A stretch of 64,000 nucleotides of DNA, taken from Hyphomonadaceae bacterium. GTDB taxonomy: Bacteria; Pseudomonadota; Alphaproteobacteria; Caulobacterales; Aquidulcibacteraceae. This document shows positions 37,282 to 47,225 of this stretch, piece after piece (the first letter of the stretch is position 1; the number at the start of each line of letters is the position of its first letter). The notes under the pieces were generated by a model. The model was given only the letters and a program-made list of their open reading frames with translations, was not told where the DNA came from and made no database searches. The stretch is from assembly GCA_009773395.1 (NCBI GenBank), contig WRPI01000001.1:310001-374000 (forward strand), given 5' to 3'. A program made the position numbers and the translations under genes.

Positions 37282-37695
37282 TTAGTTTTCCGCCTCATTA
37301 GCGAAAATGCGAACTAGCTCGACGATTTTTTTGCGCTGCTGCGGTGATTGAATTTTCGCATATTCGGACAATAATTCCATTGCGCCTGGTGCTGCCAAAA
37401 GTGCTGCCACCGATAACGGGCTTTCTGCCTCAAGTTCGTTTTCTTCGGCAACGCCGCTTTTGGCTTCAAGACCCTCAAAGAAATATGCGGTAACGACATT
37501 CATCACTTCAGCGATTTGAAACAAGCGGCTTGCGCCAACGCGATTAAAGCCACGTTCATATTTTTGAACTTGTTGAAATGATATTCCCAATTGTTGCGCC
37601 AATTTTTCTTGGCTTAGGCCAAGCTCGTCACGTCTCTGCTTTAACCTACGACCAACATACGCATCAATTGCGTTGGAGCTTCGTTCGTTACTCAT
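37282..37695 (-). CDS. XRE family helix-turn-helix transcriptional regulator
   Basis: DNA-binding protein of 137 residues. The HTH covers about residues 10-65 (VGRRLKQRRDELGLSQEKLA, then GISFQQVQKYERG and NRVGASRLFQIA). The C-terminal half is Ala/Glu rich and ends in a helical segment. Orthologues lie between lnt and metK in many Rhizobiales and are thought to regulate growth or cell-cycle functions, but the targets are unclear. It starts 2 nt after the lnt stop. Confidence 0.87.
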   Translation of the reverse strand: MSNERSSNAIDAYVGRRLKQRRDELGLSQEKLAQQLGISFQQVQKYERGFNRVGASRLFQIAEVMNVVTAYFFEGLEAKSGVAEENELEAESPLSVAALLAAPGAMELLSEYAKIQSPQQRKKIVELVRIFANEAEN

Positions 37696-37697
37696 TT

Positions 37698-39311
37698 TTA
37701 TTGCCCTTTACCCGAAAGTAATCTCGATATTTTCTCTAGTGTCAATAAGCACAAAACACTTGTTCTGCCAAACGCTATCCCCATACAGGCGAAAACGAAC
37801 ATGATACCACCATAGATAATCTCGCCATATATGCTGTATGGGGTATTGGGAATTTTCAGTGGCAAAATGGCGGAAACCATTTCGCCGCCGCTCCGTATTT
37901 CGATAAGTGCTTGCCCTTTGCCATTTACGATTGCCGACCACCCACCGCTTGCGGAGCGAACTAGTGGCAGGCCAGTTTCAATAGATCGCCATCTTGCCTG
38001 ATTATAATGCTGATCGGGGCCCAACAAGTCGCCATACCATGCATCAACCGATACATTGACAATCCAATCCGCTGGAGCTTGCTGTTTTTGCCTGAAATTT
38101 GGAAAGATAATTTCATAACAAACCCGTGGGTCAATTGCTGGCAATCCCGCTATTTCGATAGTCTTGGGCGATGGCCCTTTGGTGAAAACTTCTCCTATGG
38201 AGACCAGGCTGGAAATTCCCAAAGCACGAAACATTGCGCCAAACGGCAAATATTCGCCGAACGGTACTAAGTGATATTTGTCATAAATCGCCAATGTTTG
38301 CGGCATGCCATTGCCAGCTTTTAACCAAGCAATTGAATTGTAATAACTCTCGCCCAATGTGCCAAATTCACGACGCGGTGCACCGAAAATGAGTGTCCTT
38401 TGCCCCAAGGATTGGTTAATTTCATAAAGCAGATTTCCGTCTTCAAGTGCTAAAACTGGAAATGTGCCTTCGGGCCAAACCACAACATCAGCCGCCTTTG
38501 CTTCGCGCGAATTTAGCAATTTAAGATATTCGCGCGCGACAAGATTTTCATTACCGGGCGTGAATAATTGTTTTTGCGAAAAGCCCGCATTGCCCACAGC
38601 GATTCTTATGCCGCCACTAGCAACTGGTTGTGACGGAACATTCAGTCGCATAACGCCATAAAACCAAGCCGTGGCGAAAACCGCAAGCGCAGCCAAGCAA
38701 ATGGCCTTGCCAAATTTCTCCCTTATCACTGCAAATGAAGAAAACAAAAATATTGTCATTACAGAGACACCATAAGGCCCAATGATTGCGCCAGATTGGG
38801 AAATAGCGCCGCCAGCTTTCCAAATATATGCGGGCAAATTCCACGGCAAGCCAGTTAATATATTTCCTCGTAAAAATTCAAATAGCCCAACGCAAAAGGC
38901 AAACCAAAATACCCGAAAAGCTTTATTGCCACTTATGCCATATAATACGGCCGCGAGACCATAAAAAATCGCCAATCCCGCTGGCAATAAAGTCACAGCA
39001 AATGGCATTAGCCATGCGAATTGTTCGGCATCAACCAAAAAAGCCGCGCCAACCCAAAACATGCCAAAGAGAAAATGGAAAAAGCCAAAGACCCATCCTC
39101 GGCAGAACAGGTGCCAAAATCTATTATCTAGGCTCTTTGCTTCATCCAATAGCGCGAAAAGCACAAATATTGCCAAACCATACGCTGGCCAAAAGAAAAT
39201 CGGCGCAAAACCCAAAACCGCCATTGCGCCTGAAATCGCCAGACTGATATAAGGCCGTTTAAGAACTAAAGCCCACAAACACTCCCAATTTTGCTTTATC
39301 CACTGAATCAT
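37698..39311 (-). CDS. lnt: Apolipoprotein N-acyltransferase
   Basis: Inner-membrane enzyme adding the third acyl chain to lipoproteins. It has 537 residues, with about six membrane segments in the first 220, a nitrilase-like domain, and a C-terminal segment near 500-525. The catalytic triad is visible as Glu281 (WPEGTFP), Lys345 (YDKYHLVPFGE) and Cys398 (DPRVCYE). Its substrates in this window include the LptM-like protein, the MFP lipoprotein and possibly PotF. It follows corC by 8 nt. Confidence 0.93.
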   Translation of the reverse strand: MIQWIKQNWECLWALVLKRPYISLAISGAMAVLGFAPIFFWPAYGLAIFVLFALLDEAKSLDNRFWHLFCRGWVFGFFHFLFGMFWVGAAFLVDAEQFAWLMPFAVTLLPAGLAIFYGLAAVLYGISGNKAFRVFWFAFCVGLFEFLRGNILTGLPWNLPAYIWKAGGAISQSGAIIGPYGVSVMTIFLFSSFAVIREKFGKAICLAALAVFATAWFYGVMRLNVPSQPVASGGIRIAVGNAGFSQKQLFTPGNENLVAREYLKLLNSREAKAADVVVWPEGTFPVLALEDGNLLYEINQSLGQRTLIFGAPRREFGTLGESYYNSIAWLKAGNGMPQTLAIYDKYHLVPFGEYLPFGAMFRALGISSLVSIGEVFTKGPSPKTIEIAGLPAIDPRVCYEIIFPNFRQKQQAPADWIVNVSVDAWYGDLLGPDQHYNQARWRSIETGLPLVRSASGGWSAIVNGKGQALIEIRSGGEMVSAILPLKIPNTPYSIYGEIIYGGIMFVFACMGIAFGRTSVLCLLTLEKISRLLSGKGQ

Positions 39312-39319
39312 AATGAAGC

Positions 39320-40222
39320 TCAGGCGGCTTGGGGCGCACTGCGCAATAAGATGCGTTTAATGCTGCGTGGGTCGGCGTCCAAAATTTCCAATTCAAAACC
39401 ATTGGGGTGCTTTATGATTTCGCCCCTTGGTGGAACGCGGCCAGCCAATGCAAATGCCAAGCCACCCAAAGTGTCGATTTCATCTTCCATATTTTCGAGG
39501 TTCAAATCTATAGACGTAAGCTCTTGGAATTCTGCCAGATCCAATTTCGCGTCGGCTTCCCAAATATTGGGCGCTCGTTCAACAATCAATGGCGCTTCTT
39601 CATCATCATGTTCGTCATCAATGTCGCCGACAATTTCTTCTACCAAATCTTCAATGGTAATAAGGCCATCGGTCCCGCCATATTCGTCAACAACCAGCGC
39701 CATATGGCAACGCAAGGCCCGCATTTGCAAAAGCAAATTTGGAAGCCGCATTGACAAAGGCACATAAACCAATTCACGGCCAATTTTGCTTAATGGCAAC
39801 TCACTAAATACGGCCTCGACTTTGCCATTTTCATCTGGAGCCAATAATTCAAGAACGTCTTTTACGTGCACAAACCCCAAAGGATTATCGAGGCTATCAC
39901 GGTAAATCGGCAATCGCGAATGTTGATGCTTCGCCATTATACGTGCGAGTTCACCGAGATTCGTGTCAATTTCTACCGCCAAAATATCGGCACGCGGAAC
40001 CATAACATCGCCGACCGTCAATTTATCAAATGACGCGACTTTATATAACATCTCACGTTTATTGGTCTCTAATTCTTCGCTTACTTTTTCGAGGCTTTCA
40101 ACGATTTTCTCGGCATTGTGTTTTTTTTCATTTTTGCGCGCGAAAACTGATTTGATGCGTCTAAATAGCCCCGACTTCTTTTGGTTCGGCTCATTTTCGT
40201 CTGACGGTGAATTCGTGTTCAT
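39320..40222 (-). CDS. corC: CBS-domain CorC/HlyC family protein
   Basis: Protein of 300 residues without membrane segments: a charged N-terminus, two CBS domains from about residue 65 (VMVPRADILAVE, then VDEYGGTDGLITIEDLVEEIVG), and a CorC/HlyC C-terminal domain. It is the YbeX-type protein of the ybeY-ybeX-lnt group, linked to magnesium/cobalt homeostasis and ribosome metabolism. It begins directly after the ybeY stop. Confidence 0.88.
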   Translation of the reverse strand: MNTNSPSDENEPNQKKSGLFRRIKSVFARKNEKKHNAEKIVESLEKVSEELETNKREMLYKVASFDKLTVGDVMVPRADILAVEIDTNLGELARIMAKHQHSRLPIYRDSLDNPLGFVHVKDVLELLAPDENGKVEAVFSELPLSKIGRELVYVPLSMRLPNLLLQMRALRCHMALVVDEYGGTDGLITIEDLVEEIVGDIDDEHDDEEAPLIVERAPNIWEADAKLDLAEFQELTSIDLNLENMEDEIDTLGGLAFALAGRVPPRGEIIKHPNGFELEILDADPRSIKRILLRSAPQAA

Positions 40223-40744
40223 TTAATTCACACCCTCAGCATCTTTATCGCGATTATCTACAATTAAATAAGGGTCAGCTATGTCGAAGTCACGCAAAAT
40301 TTCTGCTTCCAGGCTTTCCATTTCTTCCGCCTCTGTCTCATTTATATGATCATAGCCCAAAAGATGCAAAACACCATGAATTAATAAATGCGCGAAGTGA
40401 TTTTTGAAGGTCTTGCCTTGGCCAATTGCTTCAGCTTCACAATATTCAAATGCCATAGCGATGTCACCTAGAGCGAAATCCAAGTCTATATTCGGAAATG
40501 ACAAAACATTAGTGGGCTTATTTTGCCCACGCCATTCCAAGTTCAGTTTTTGAATTGCCGCATTATCGGACAGCAATATTATTATTTTCGAGTTGGGGCT
40601 TTCATGGCGTTTAAGCACGTTGTTGCATATTGCAACACACAATAATTCCAAGCCAGAGATTTCCTTTTCCCAACCATCATCTTCAATTACGAGCTCTGCA
40701 ACTTGAATAGGTGAATCAGCATGACACTTTTTTGCCTTGGGCAC
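40223..40744 (-). CDS. ybeY: Endoribonuclease YbeY, rRNA maturation factor
   Basis: Zn-dependent RNase for 16S rRNA 3' end maturation and 70S quality control, 173 residues. The metal motif is HLLIHGVLHLLGYDH, with three histidines. A GTG start at 40744 lies just after the miaB stop; the first 20 residues are variable, so a later start is possible. The phoH gene that normally separates miaB from ybeY is absent. Confidence 0.92.
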   Translation of the reverse strand: MPKAKKCHADSPIQVAELVIEDDGWEKEISGLELLCVAICNNVLKRHESPNSKIIILLSDNAAIQKLNLEWRGQNKPTNVLSFPNIDLDFALGDIAMAFEYCEAEAIGQGKTFKNHFAHLLIHGVLHLLGYDHINETEAEEMESLEAEILRDFDIADPYLIVDNRDKDAEGVN

Positions 40745-42100
40745 TTACGCATTCTCCAAAACTGAAACCCGTTCGGCTGCGAGTGATTGCGCGGTTGCAC
40801 CGACAATTTTCACATCGACAATCTGACCGATAAGTGCGTCCTCACCATGGAGATTTACCGATTGCAGCCAAGGGCTTTTTCCAAAAAGTCGGCCATTTTT
40901 GCGGCTTTTTTGGGTAATTAGGACTGGTAGATTTGTGCCAATTTTCTGGACGTTAAAAATAGTTTGCTGCTTGGTCAAAAGCGCTTGTAATTCTTGTAAT
41001 CGCTCATTTTTCACTTCTTCAGCAATTTGATACATCATCGCCCCTGCAGGAGTTCCTGGGCGTTTGGAATATTTGAAACTATATGCGCTGGCATAGCCTA
41101 TTCCCTCAATCAGGCTCAATGTATCACTAAAATCATCGTCAGTTTCGCCAGGAAAACCAACAATAAAGTCCGACGCAATGGCAATATCAGGCCGATATTT
41201 ACGAACGCTTTCGATAATATCAACATAGGATTCGCGAGTGTGTTTTCGGTTCATTGCTTTAAGGATATTATTGGACCCTGATTGCACTGGAAGATGCAAA
41301 AATGGCATTAATTTTTCAATTTGGCCATGCGCCGCGATTAAATCCGCCCCCATGTCACACGGATGGGAAGTGGTATAACGTATGCGTTCAACGCCTCCTA
41401 AATCGGCAATAGCGGCTATTAATTGCGCAAACGACATATCGCCACCGCCATGATAGGCATTCACATTCTGTCCAAGCAGCACAATTTCTTTTGTGCCTTT
41501 ATCAATCAGTGATTTTGCCTCATCCAAGATTTTGCCTGATGGCCGCGAATATTCTGGGCCACGAGTATATGGCACAACACAAAATGAGCAGAATTTATCA
41601 CAACCTTCTTGCACCGACAAAAACGCCGTAGCGCCAGTATTTTCGCGCGAAGTGCCAAGTGCGTCGAATTTTGAAATTACATCAAAACTGGTATCCAGTT
41701 TTTCACCATTTGTACGGGCTTCGCGTGCCAATAATTCTGGCAAATGATGATATGCTTGTGGGCCAACCACGATTTCAACAATTGGGGCGCGGTTCATGAT
41801 TTCCGCGCCTTCGGCCTGGGCGACACATCCAGCAACCGCGACTTTAAGATTCCCACCAGTTTTCTTTTTGGCGTCTTTCAATATCTTAAGACGTCCGATT
41901 TCGGAATAGACTTTTTCGGTTGCTTTTTCGCGAATATGGCACGTATTCAACACCACTAAATCGGCATCTTCGGCATTTTCAACGCTTTTATAGCCATGCG
42001 GAGCCAAGACATCTATCATTCGTTGCGAATCATAAACGTTCATTTGGCAACCATAGCTTTGAATATACACGCCTTTTCGGTTATCCTGTGGCTTTGCCAT
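40745..42100 (-). CDS. miaB: tRNA-2-methylthio-N6-dimethylallyladenosine synthase
   Basis: Radical-SAM methylthiotransferase acting on A37 of tRNAs, 451 residues. The N-terminal cluster cysteines are in SYGCQMNVYDS, NTCHIRE and VAGCVAQAEG. The radical-SAM CX3CX2C is CDKFCSFC, followed by VVPYTRGPE. A TRAM domain ends the protein. It starts with ATG 42100, 22 nt after fur, within the tsaB-to-lnt block. Confidence 0.95.
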   Translation of the reverse strand: MAKPQDNRKGVYIQSYGCQMNVYDSQRMIDVLAPHGYKSVENAEDADLVVLNTCHIREKATEKVYSEIGRLKILKDAKKKTGGNLKVAVAGCVAQAEGAEIMNRAPIVEIVVGPQAYHHLPELLAREARTNGEKLDTSFDVISKFDALGTSRENTGATAFLSVQEGCDKFCSFCVVPYTRGPEYSRPSGKILDEAKSLIDKGTKEIVLLGQNVNAYHGGGDMSFAQLIAAIADLGGVERIRYTTSHPCDMGADLIAAHGQIEKLMPFLHLPVQSGSNNILKAMNRKHTRESYVDIIESVRKYRPDIAIASDFIVGFPGETDDDFSDTLSLIEGIGYASAYSFKYSKRPGTPAGAMMYQIAEEVKNERLQELQALLTKQQTIFNVQKIGTNLPVLITQKSRKNGRLFGKSPWLQSVNLHGEDALIGQIVDVKIVGATAQSLAAERVSVLENA

Positions 42101-42122
42101 TAGTCTTTTTTCAAACCCGTAT

Positions 42123-42530
42123 TCATTTTAGTGGAATGCCATATAGTTCCATGCGATGATCCACCAATTCAAACCCCAATTGCTTAGCGATTTCGCGTTG
42201 CAATTCTTCGATTCTTGGATCTGAGAACTCCAACACCTTGCCAGTCCGCATATCAATTAAATGGTCATGGTGATCGGTGCCCAATTCTTCATAACGCGAC
42301 CTGCCATCGCGGAAATCATGGCGTTCAACAATTCCGCTTTCTGAGAGCAAATGAACTGTACGATAGACCGTTGCAATCGAAATCCTTTTGTCCAAGGCCG
42401 AAGCGCGCTTATGCAATTCTTCGACATCGGGATGATCACTCGATTGCGATAAAACGCGGGCGATGATGCGACGCTGCTCGGTCATTCTCAAGCCTTTTTC
42501 AACGCATAATTTTTCAATTCTATCTTGCAT
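42123..42530 (-). CDS. fur: Fur/Mur family metalloregulator
   Basis: Metal-responsive repressor of 135 residues from ATG 42530, preceded by AGGTGG; an upstream in-frame start would add 20 residues but lacks this site. The winged helix reads MTEQRRIIARVLSQ and RISIATVYRTVHLLSESG. The metal region DHHDHLIDMRTGKV is present. The C-terminal Cys pairs of enteric Fur are missing, as usual in alphaproteobacterial Fur/Mur, so iron and manganese sensing cannot be told apart. Confidence 0.88.
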   Translation of the reverse strand: MQDRIEKLCVEKGLRMTEQRRIIARVLSQSSDHPDVEELHKRASALDKRISIATVYRTVHLLSESGIVERHDFRDGRSRYEELGTDHHDHLIDMRTGKVLEFSDPRIEELQREIAKQLGFELVDHRMELYGIPLK

Positions 42531-42621
42531 TTTCCACCTATAATTCTTGATAATAGCGGCTTTGTTGCGAAATTCTAGTCGCATTCGCAATAATAACCAG
42601 TGTCAGCAGCAAGAAAAGCCG

Positions 42622-43062
42622 CTAAATTGCCGCACGCATTACAATGGCATCGCAATAGTCATCATTATTTCGCTTGTAATATTGTTTTCTTATGCTTAGC
42701 GTTAGGAAACTAGCTTTTTCATATATTTTGATTGCCGCAATATTATCTTTTGCCACTTCGAGAAAAACGGTTTTTATGTTGTCCGCCCGCAGTATTTCTA
42801 AAAGCTGCTTAAGTGCTGCGCCGGCCAATCCTTTTCCGCGCAAATGCGGCGTCACCCACAACATAATTATTTCGGCTTCGTCCAAGACAATTTGCAGCAA
42901 AATGAACCCAATCGCTGGGTCGCCAAAAACCCATAGTTTTTGGGTCTCCACGTCAAAATCATCTAACCAATGTTGGTAATTAGGGTCCATCACTAGATTT
43001 TGGCGCAAAGCCATCATATCCGCATCATTTGCCAATCGGAGCAAAGTTTCAATCTTGCTCAC
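42622..43062 (-). CDS. rimI: Ribosomal-protein-S18-alanine N-acetyltransferase family (GNAT)
   Basis: GNAT acetyltransferase of 146 residues. The acetyl-CoA loop is HLRGKGLAGAALKQLL and the core shows NIAAIKIYEKASF. GTG 43062 is chosen; it overlaps the tsaB end by 14 nt, and longer frames run further back into tsaB. Its place after tsaB is the usual rimI position in Proteobacteria, although the substrate could differ because GNAT proteins diverge quickly. Confidence 0.83.
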   Translation of the reverse strand: MSKIETLLRLANDADMMALRQNLVMDPNYQHWLDDFDVETQKLWVFGDPAIGFILLQIVLDEAEIIMLWVTPHLRGKGLAGAALKQLLEILRADNIKTVFLEVAKDNIAAIKIYEKASFLTLSIRKQYYKRNNDDYCDAIVMRAAI

Positions 43063-43687
43063 GGCGCGCGCCTTTCCAAAGTTTTGCATCCGCGCCACGC
43101 AAATATAGCGGTTCGGCCTTTTGCGATATTGGCAAATGCGCGCCATATGAAGCCAGAACAAATGGATTTATTTCGGCTTGATTTATGACGCCAAATTGCG
43201 GGTAAAATTCTTGCGCTTTGATTGCAGCTGGGCCGACCAAAACAAAATCATTTTCATGTTTTTCAAGAAAAGAAAAATCGGTGGCACGGGTCGGCACGAC
43301 AATTTCCTTGCGGCCTTCATAAACCGCGTAAAAAACACTGCCCGCGACACTGATTAGCGGTATTGCCTTGGCCGCTGCACTTTGCATTGCAAAAACCTCA
43401 AGGGTCGATACTCCAATACACGGAACTGCAATTGCCAAAGCCAGTGATTTTGCGAATGCCAAACCAACGCGCACCCCAGTGAATGACCCCGGGCCAGTAG
43501 TTACAATAATTCGGCTTAAATCCTTCGCCGCGATTTGGGCCTGCGCCATGGCGCGTTCCACCATTGGCGCTATTTCCTCGGCTTGGGAATTGGGCCCATG
43601 TAGGCTCGCGCTATAAATCTGCTCGCCATTTTTGGAAATCGCCACCGAGCAATGTTCAAGCGCCGTATCTAATCCCAAAATCAGCAT
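43049..43687 (-). CDS. tsaB: tRNA threonylcarbamoyladenosine synthesis protein TsaB
   Basis: Partner of TsaD and TsaE in t6A37 synthesis, 212 residues, ASKHA fold. The N-terminus ILGLDTALEHCSVAI, VTTGPGSFTGVRVGLAFAKSLA and PCIGVSTLEVFA are the family blocks. Its ATG coincides with the end of the ArsC-like gene (one-base overlap) and its end overlaps rimI, so all three look translationally linked. Confidence 0.92.
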   Translation of the reverse strand: MLILGLDTALEHCSVAISKNGEQIYSASLHGPNSQAEEIAPMVERAMAQAQIAAKDLSRIIVTTGPGSFTGVRVGLAFAKSLALAIAVPCIGVSTLEVFAMQSAAAKAIPLISVAGSVFYAVYEGRKEIVVPTRATDFSFLEKHENDFVLVGPAAIKAQEFYPQFGVINQAEINPFVLASYGAHLPISQKAEPLYLRGADAKLWKGARREQD

Positions 43688-44034
43688 TATTTCAACGCCA
43701 ACATAGCCTCAATTGGCCGCCCGACAATTGCTTCATCGACCTTAATCAAAATAGGGCGTTGCAATAAGCTCAAATCACTTACGATGGCTGCAATGAGCGC
43801 ATCATCGCTTTGATCTAGCTCCACCCCTTTTTCGATCGCGGTTTTTTCACGAATAATCGCACGAACCGAACCAATCATGCGCCCGATTTGGGCGATTTGA
43901 GTTTCGCTCAAACCCTCAGTCATATAATTGATGAGTTGCGGCTTCATGCCGTGTTCATGCAAAAGCGCTAGGCCTTTCACGCAGGTCGAACATTTGGGGT
44001 AGTAAATTAGAGAATATTCCATATTTGCGCTCAT
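43687..44034 (-). CDS. ArsC/Spx-like thioredoxin-fold protein
   Basis: Protein of 115 residues of the arsenate reductase (glutaredoxin-type) family. The N-terminus has YYPKCSTCVKGLALL, with the reactive Cys and a second Cys three residues on. RPILIKVDEAIVGRP near the C-terminus is the ArsC RPI block. True arsenate reduction is uncertain; many such proteins have unknown thiol functions. No other ars genes are nearby. It overlaps citE by 4 nt (ATGA) and tsaB by 1. Confidence 0.82.
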   Translation of the reverse strand: MSANMEYSLIYYPKCSTCVKGLALLHEHGMKPQLINYMTEGLSETQIAQIGRMIGSVRAIIREKTAIEKGVELDQSDDALIAAIVSDLSLLQRPILIKVDEAIVGRPIEAMLALK

Positions 44035-44912
44035 AACATTTTTTGTATTGTTTCAGCAGTGACTAGTAGTTTTTTTGCCATTTCAAGATGCAGTAATTCC
44101 GCCATTTGCCCATTCACATTTATCACGGCTTTGCCAAAGTTTGCGGGATCTGAAAATGCTGCCACAATTGCCCGCGCGGCTTCAATTTCACTTGGCGAAG
44201 GCGAGAATATTTGGTTGCAAGGCGCAATTTGGGTGGGGTGGATTACGCACTTGCCATCGAAGCCGAAATCTCTGGCTTGTACGGACTGTTTTGCAAAACC
44301 ATCCGCATTTGCTATGTCATTAAACACCGCATCAATTGCCGCAATTCCATACGCGCTGGCGGCATTTACTGCGGCTGCCATTGCATAATGGAAAGCCGCG
44401 CGATTTGCATCCAATTTTGCACCGGTATCCTTTGCCATATCATTGAGGCCCAATATGATACCCTGTAATGGCAATGTTTCGGCGGCGCTGCAAATTTGCG
44501 CAATATTAATTATTGCCATCGGGGTTTCAATCATCGCCCATAGTGCAACCGACTTGCCGCCATTATTGATTTTGATGAAGCAATCAACTTCTTCAAGATC
44601 TGCTTTTGAAGATATTTTTGGAACCAATATTGCAGCGCAATTAGTTGCAATTGCGGCCTTAATGTCGTTTTCAAACCACTCACTATTTATTGCATTGGTG
44701 CGAATTATTAGCTGGCGTGAGCCATAACCACCCCCAGCTATGGCATCCACAACTGTGCCCCGCGCGGCATTCTTGGCATCTGGCGCAACTGCGTCTTCAA
44801 GATCAAAAATAATGCAATCTGCGGGCAAGGATTTCGTTTTTTCCACCGCTTTTGAATTTACTCCGGGAACAAAAAGAAAAGAACGCCGCAATGCAATATT
44901 TTTGGTTGTCAT
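44031..44912 (-). CDS. HpcH/HpaI aldolase family, CitE-like (malyl-CoA lyase/thioesterase-like)
   Basis: Protein of 293 residues of the CitE group. Key blocks: RRSFLFVPGVNSKAVEKT, CIIFDLEDAVAPDAK (metal Glu/Asp), LWAMIETPMAI with the conserved Glu, and GFDGKCVIHPTQI. It may be a malyl-CoA or citramalyl-CoA lyase, or an (S)-malyl-CoA thioesterase; the citrate lyase alpha and gamma subunits are absent, so a citrate lyase role is unlikely. The start is ATG 44912, with upstream frame rejected because it runs past the divergent promoter. Confidence 0.82.
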   Translation of the reverse strand: MTTKNIALRRSFLFVPGVNSKAVEKTKSLPADCIIFDLEDAVAPDAKNAARGTVVDAIAGGGYGSRQLIIRTNAINSEWFENDIKAAIATNCAAILVPKISSKADLEEVDCFIKINNGGKSVALWAMIETPMAIINIAQICSAAETLPLQGIILGLNDMAKDTGAKLDANRAAFHYAMAAAVNAASAYGIAAIDAVFNDIANADGFAKQSVQARDFGFDGKCVIHPTQIAPCNQIFSPSPSEIEAARAIVAAFSDPANFGKAVINVNGQMAELLHLEMAKKLLVTAETIQKML

Positions 44913-44980
44913 AAATCTTTCCTTTGTGGCATTATGATAATGCGCTGCTTTGAGTGGCGCAAGCATTTAGAAAGTTTACA

Positions 44981-46099
44981 ATGAGCGTGCAAGTTTCAGG
45001 TTATGTTGCCAATGGTTTTGAAAGGGTTTTTGACCAATTCAATGAAAATTTTATTGACGGCCTCGAATTGGGCGCTGGATTTTGCGTGCAAATTGAAGGC
45101 GAAGTTGTTGTCGATTTGGTCGGTGGCTTTGCCGATAGGGCCAAGGAAAATAAATGGGACAGCCAAACCTTGGTTCCAATATATTCAACCACCAAAGCTA
45201 TTGCTGGCATTGTTATTGCGCGATTGATGGACAAAGGCCTGCTGACATTTGATGATAAAGTTTCCAAATTATGGCCCGAATTTGCGGCGCATGGCAAAGA
45301 TGTAACCATTGCGCAAGCTATGAGCCACCAAGCTGGCGTGCCGGGGTTTGCAAACCCAATTGACCCAGCCTTATGGCTTGACCCGCCCAAACTTGCGGCA
45401 GAATTGGCGAAACTCGCGCCAATGTGGGAAGTTGGAACCAAGGCGGGCTACCACCCTTTAACCTGGGGATATATTGTCGGCGAATTGGCAATGCGTGCCG
45501 AGGGACGCAGCCTTGGCAGCCAATTGCGAGACGATATTTGCGCGCCTTTGGGCATAGATTTTTGGATTGGCCTGCCCGAAGCCGAACACGACAGATGCGC
45601 GCAAATTGAAAAACCGCGCGAAGCGCCCGCACTTGGTGACATTTCGCCGTTAAAGCAAGCGGCTTTTTGGAAACCCTGGTCGGCACCCAATCGTGGTGGG
45701 CGTGATTGGCGCGAGGCGGAAATTCCGTCCGCCAATGGCCATGGCACTGCGAAATCGGTTGCAACTCTTTACGGCATTTTTGCAAATGATGGCGAAATAT
45801 TGGGACGGCAAATTGTCAGCAAACCAACTATGAAGGAATTTACGAAAGAGCGTATTCGCGGCCAGGATTTGGTGTTGCCGTTTGATATGCATTGGGCCGC
45901 AGGCTTAATGATAAATAATAACCATTTTTATGGGCCAAATCCCAATTCGCTGGGGCATTCAGGTTGGGGCGGTTCATGCGGTTTTGGCGATCCAGCCCGC
46001 AGAATTGCTTGCGCCTATGTTATGAACAAGCAGTCAAGCTATTTAGCAGGGGATAGTCGCGCGACCAGTTTAATAGAAGCGCTTTATGGTTGTTTATAG
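44981..46099 (+). CDS. Beta-lactamase-family serine hydrolase (EstB/class C-like)
   Basis: Protein of 372 residues from ATG 44981. The SXXK motif is STTK in [11 protein letters not shown], with a Tyr motif in [13 protein letters not shown]. No signal peptide is evident, so it is probably a cytoplasmic esterase or peptidase rather than a secreted beta-lactamase. [13 protein letters not shown] near the end replaces the KTG box. It is divergent from citE and its last 6 nt overlap leuB on the other strand. Confidence 0.82.
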   Translation: MSVQVSGYVANGFERVFDQFNENFIDGLELGAGFCVQIEGEVVVDLVGGFADRAKENKWDSQTLVPIYSTTKAIAGIVIARLMDKGLLTFDDKVSKLWPEFAAHGKDVTIAQAMSHQAGVPGFANPIDPALWLDPPKLAAELAKLAPMWEVGTKAGYHPLTWGYIVGELAMRAEGRSLGSQLRDDICAPLGIDFWIGLPEAEHDRCAQIEKPREAPALGDISPLKQAAFWKPWSAPNRGGRDWREAEIPSANGHGTAKSVATLYGIFANDGEILGRQIVSKPTMKEFTKERIRGQDLVLPFDMHWAAGLMINNNHFYGPNPNSLGHSGWGGSCGFGDPARRIACAYVMNKQSSYLAGDSRATSLIEALYGCL

Positions 46100-47161
46100 C
46101 TCGGCAATTACTGCGTCGCCCATTTGTGAAGTGTTTAATGTCCCACCCAAATCTTTAGTGCGTGCGCCTTTATTAAGAGCCGCAATCACCGCAGTATACA
46201 ATAAATCGGCCAGATCTTCGCGCTCCAAACTATTGCGCAGTGCCATTTCAAAGGACAGTATCGCCGCCAATGGATTGGCTAAGCCTTTGCCTGCTATATC
46301 GGGCGCCGAGCCGTGAATTGGTTCGTAAAGGCCAGGTTTGCCTTTTTCACCCAATGCCGCCGATGGCAAAAGGCCAATTGAACCAGTAATTGCCGCCGCC
46401 AAATCGGACAACACATCGCCAAACAAATTGTCGGTTAAAAGCACATCAAATTGCTTGGGTGCGCGCGCGATTTGCATTGCGGCATTATCGGCTAAAACAT
46501 GTTCCAGCACCACATCTGAATAATGCTCTTGGTGAATTTGCGTAACCACTTGGCGCCACAAAAGCCCTGATTCCATGACATTGGATTTTTCCAAACTTGA
46601 AACATGATTTTTGCGTTTGCGAGCCAGTTCAAAAGCAACATGGGCGACACGTTCAATTTCGCCTGTAGTGTAAACCTGTGTATCATAACCACGTTTTGAA
46701 CCATCGGGTAGGACATCAATGCCGCGCGGCTGGCCAAAATAAACGCCGCCACAAAGTTCGCGCACAAACATAATATCAAGCCCCGCGACCAATTCACGTT
46801 TAAGCGAACTTGCATCTGCGAGGGCATCAAAACAAATGGCCGGGCGAAGATTGGCGAAAACTTCCATTTCTTTGCGAAGATTAAGCAGCCCCATTTCAGG
46901 GCGTTTATCGCGCGGGGCATTTGCCCATTTTGGACCACCAACCGCACCCATTAAAACTGCATCTGCGGATTTAGCACGGGCGATTGTTTCATCCGAAATT
47001 GGAACGCCACAAGCGTCAATAGAAGCGCCGCCAAAAAGCGCGCTTTCAACATTCAGGCTCAAGCCGTGCGAAACGCGCAAAACATCAATCACACGTTCAA
47101 CTTGCGTGATAACTTCGGGCCCAATGCCGTCGCCGTGGAGAAGGAGGAGAGTTTTGCTCAT
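46094..47161 (-). CDS. leuB: 3-isopropylmalate dehydrogenase
   Basis: Third step of leucine synthesis, 355 residues. Motifs: [11 protein letters not shown] at the start, [34 protein letters not shown] and, near the end, [18 protein letters not shown] (NAD site). ATG 47161 gives the canonical N-terminus; nine more codons could precede it. leuC and leuD are not in the window. Its 3' end overlaps the convergent hydrolase gene by 6 nt. Confidence 0.94.
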   Translation of the reverse strand: MSKTLLLLHGDGIGPEVITQVERVIDVLRVSHGLSLNVESALFGGASIDACGVPISDETIARAKSADAVLMGAVGGPKWANAPRDKRPEMGLLNLRKEMEVFANLRPAICFDALADASSLKRELVAGLDIMFVRELCGGVYFGQPRGIDVLPDGSKRGYDTQVYTTGEIERVAHVAFELARKRKNHVSSLEKSNVMESGLLWRQVVTQIHQEHYSDVVLEHVLADNAAMQIARAPKQFDVLLTDNLFGDVLSDLAAAITGSIGLLPSAALGEKGKPGLYEPIHGSAPDIAGKGLANPLAAILSFEMALRNSLEREDLADLLYTAVIAALNKGARTKDLGGTLNTSQMGDAVIAEL

Positions 47162-47225
47162 GATAATTACCCAAATTGATGGGGGCAATTAGCCAGCATT
47201 TTGGCAATAGTCAAATTATTAGGGA

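Noticed and set aside
43687-44034. Arsenic resistance function for the ArsC-like protein.
   Set aside because: No arsR, arsB or acr3 gene is nearby, and the family includes many proteins without that activity.
44981-46099. Beta-lactam resistance gene.
   Set aside because: No signal peptide, no KTG box, and closest resemblance is to EstB-type esterases.
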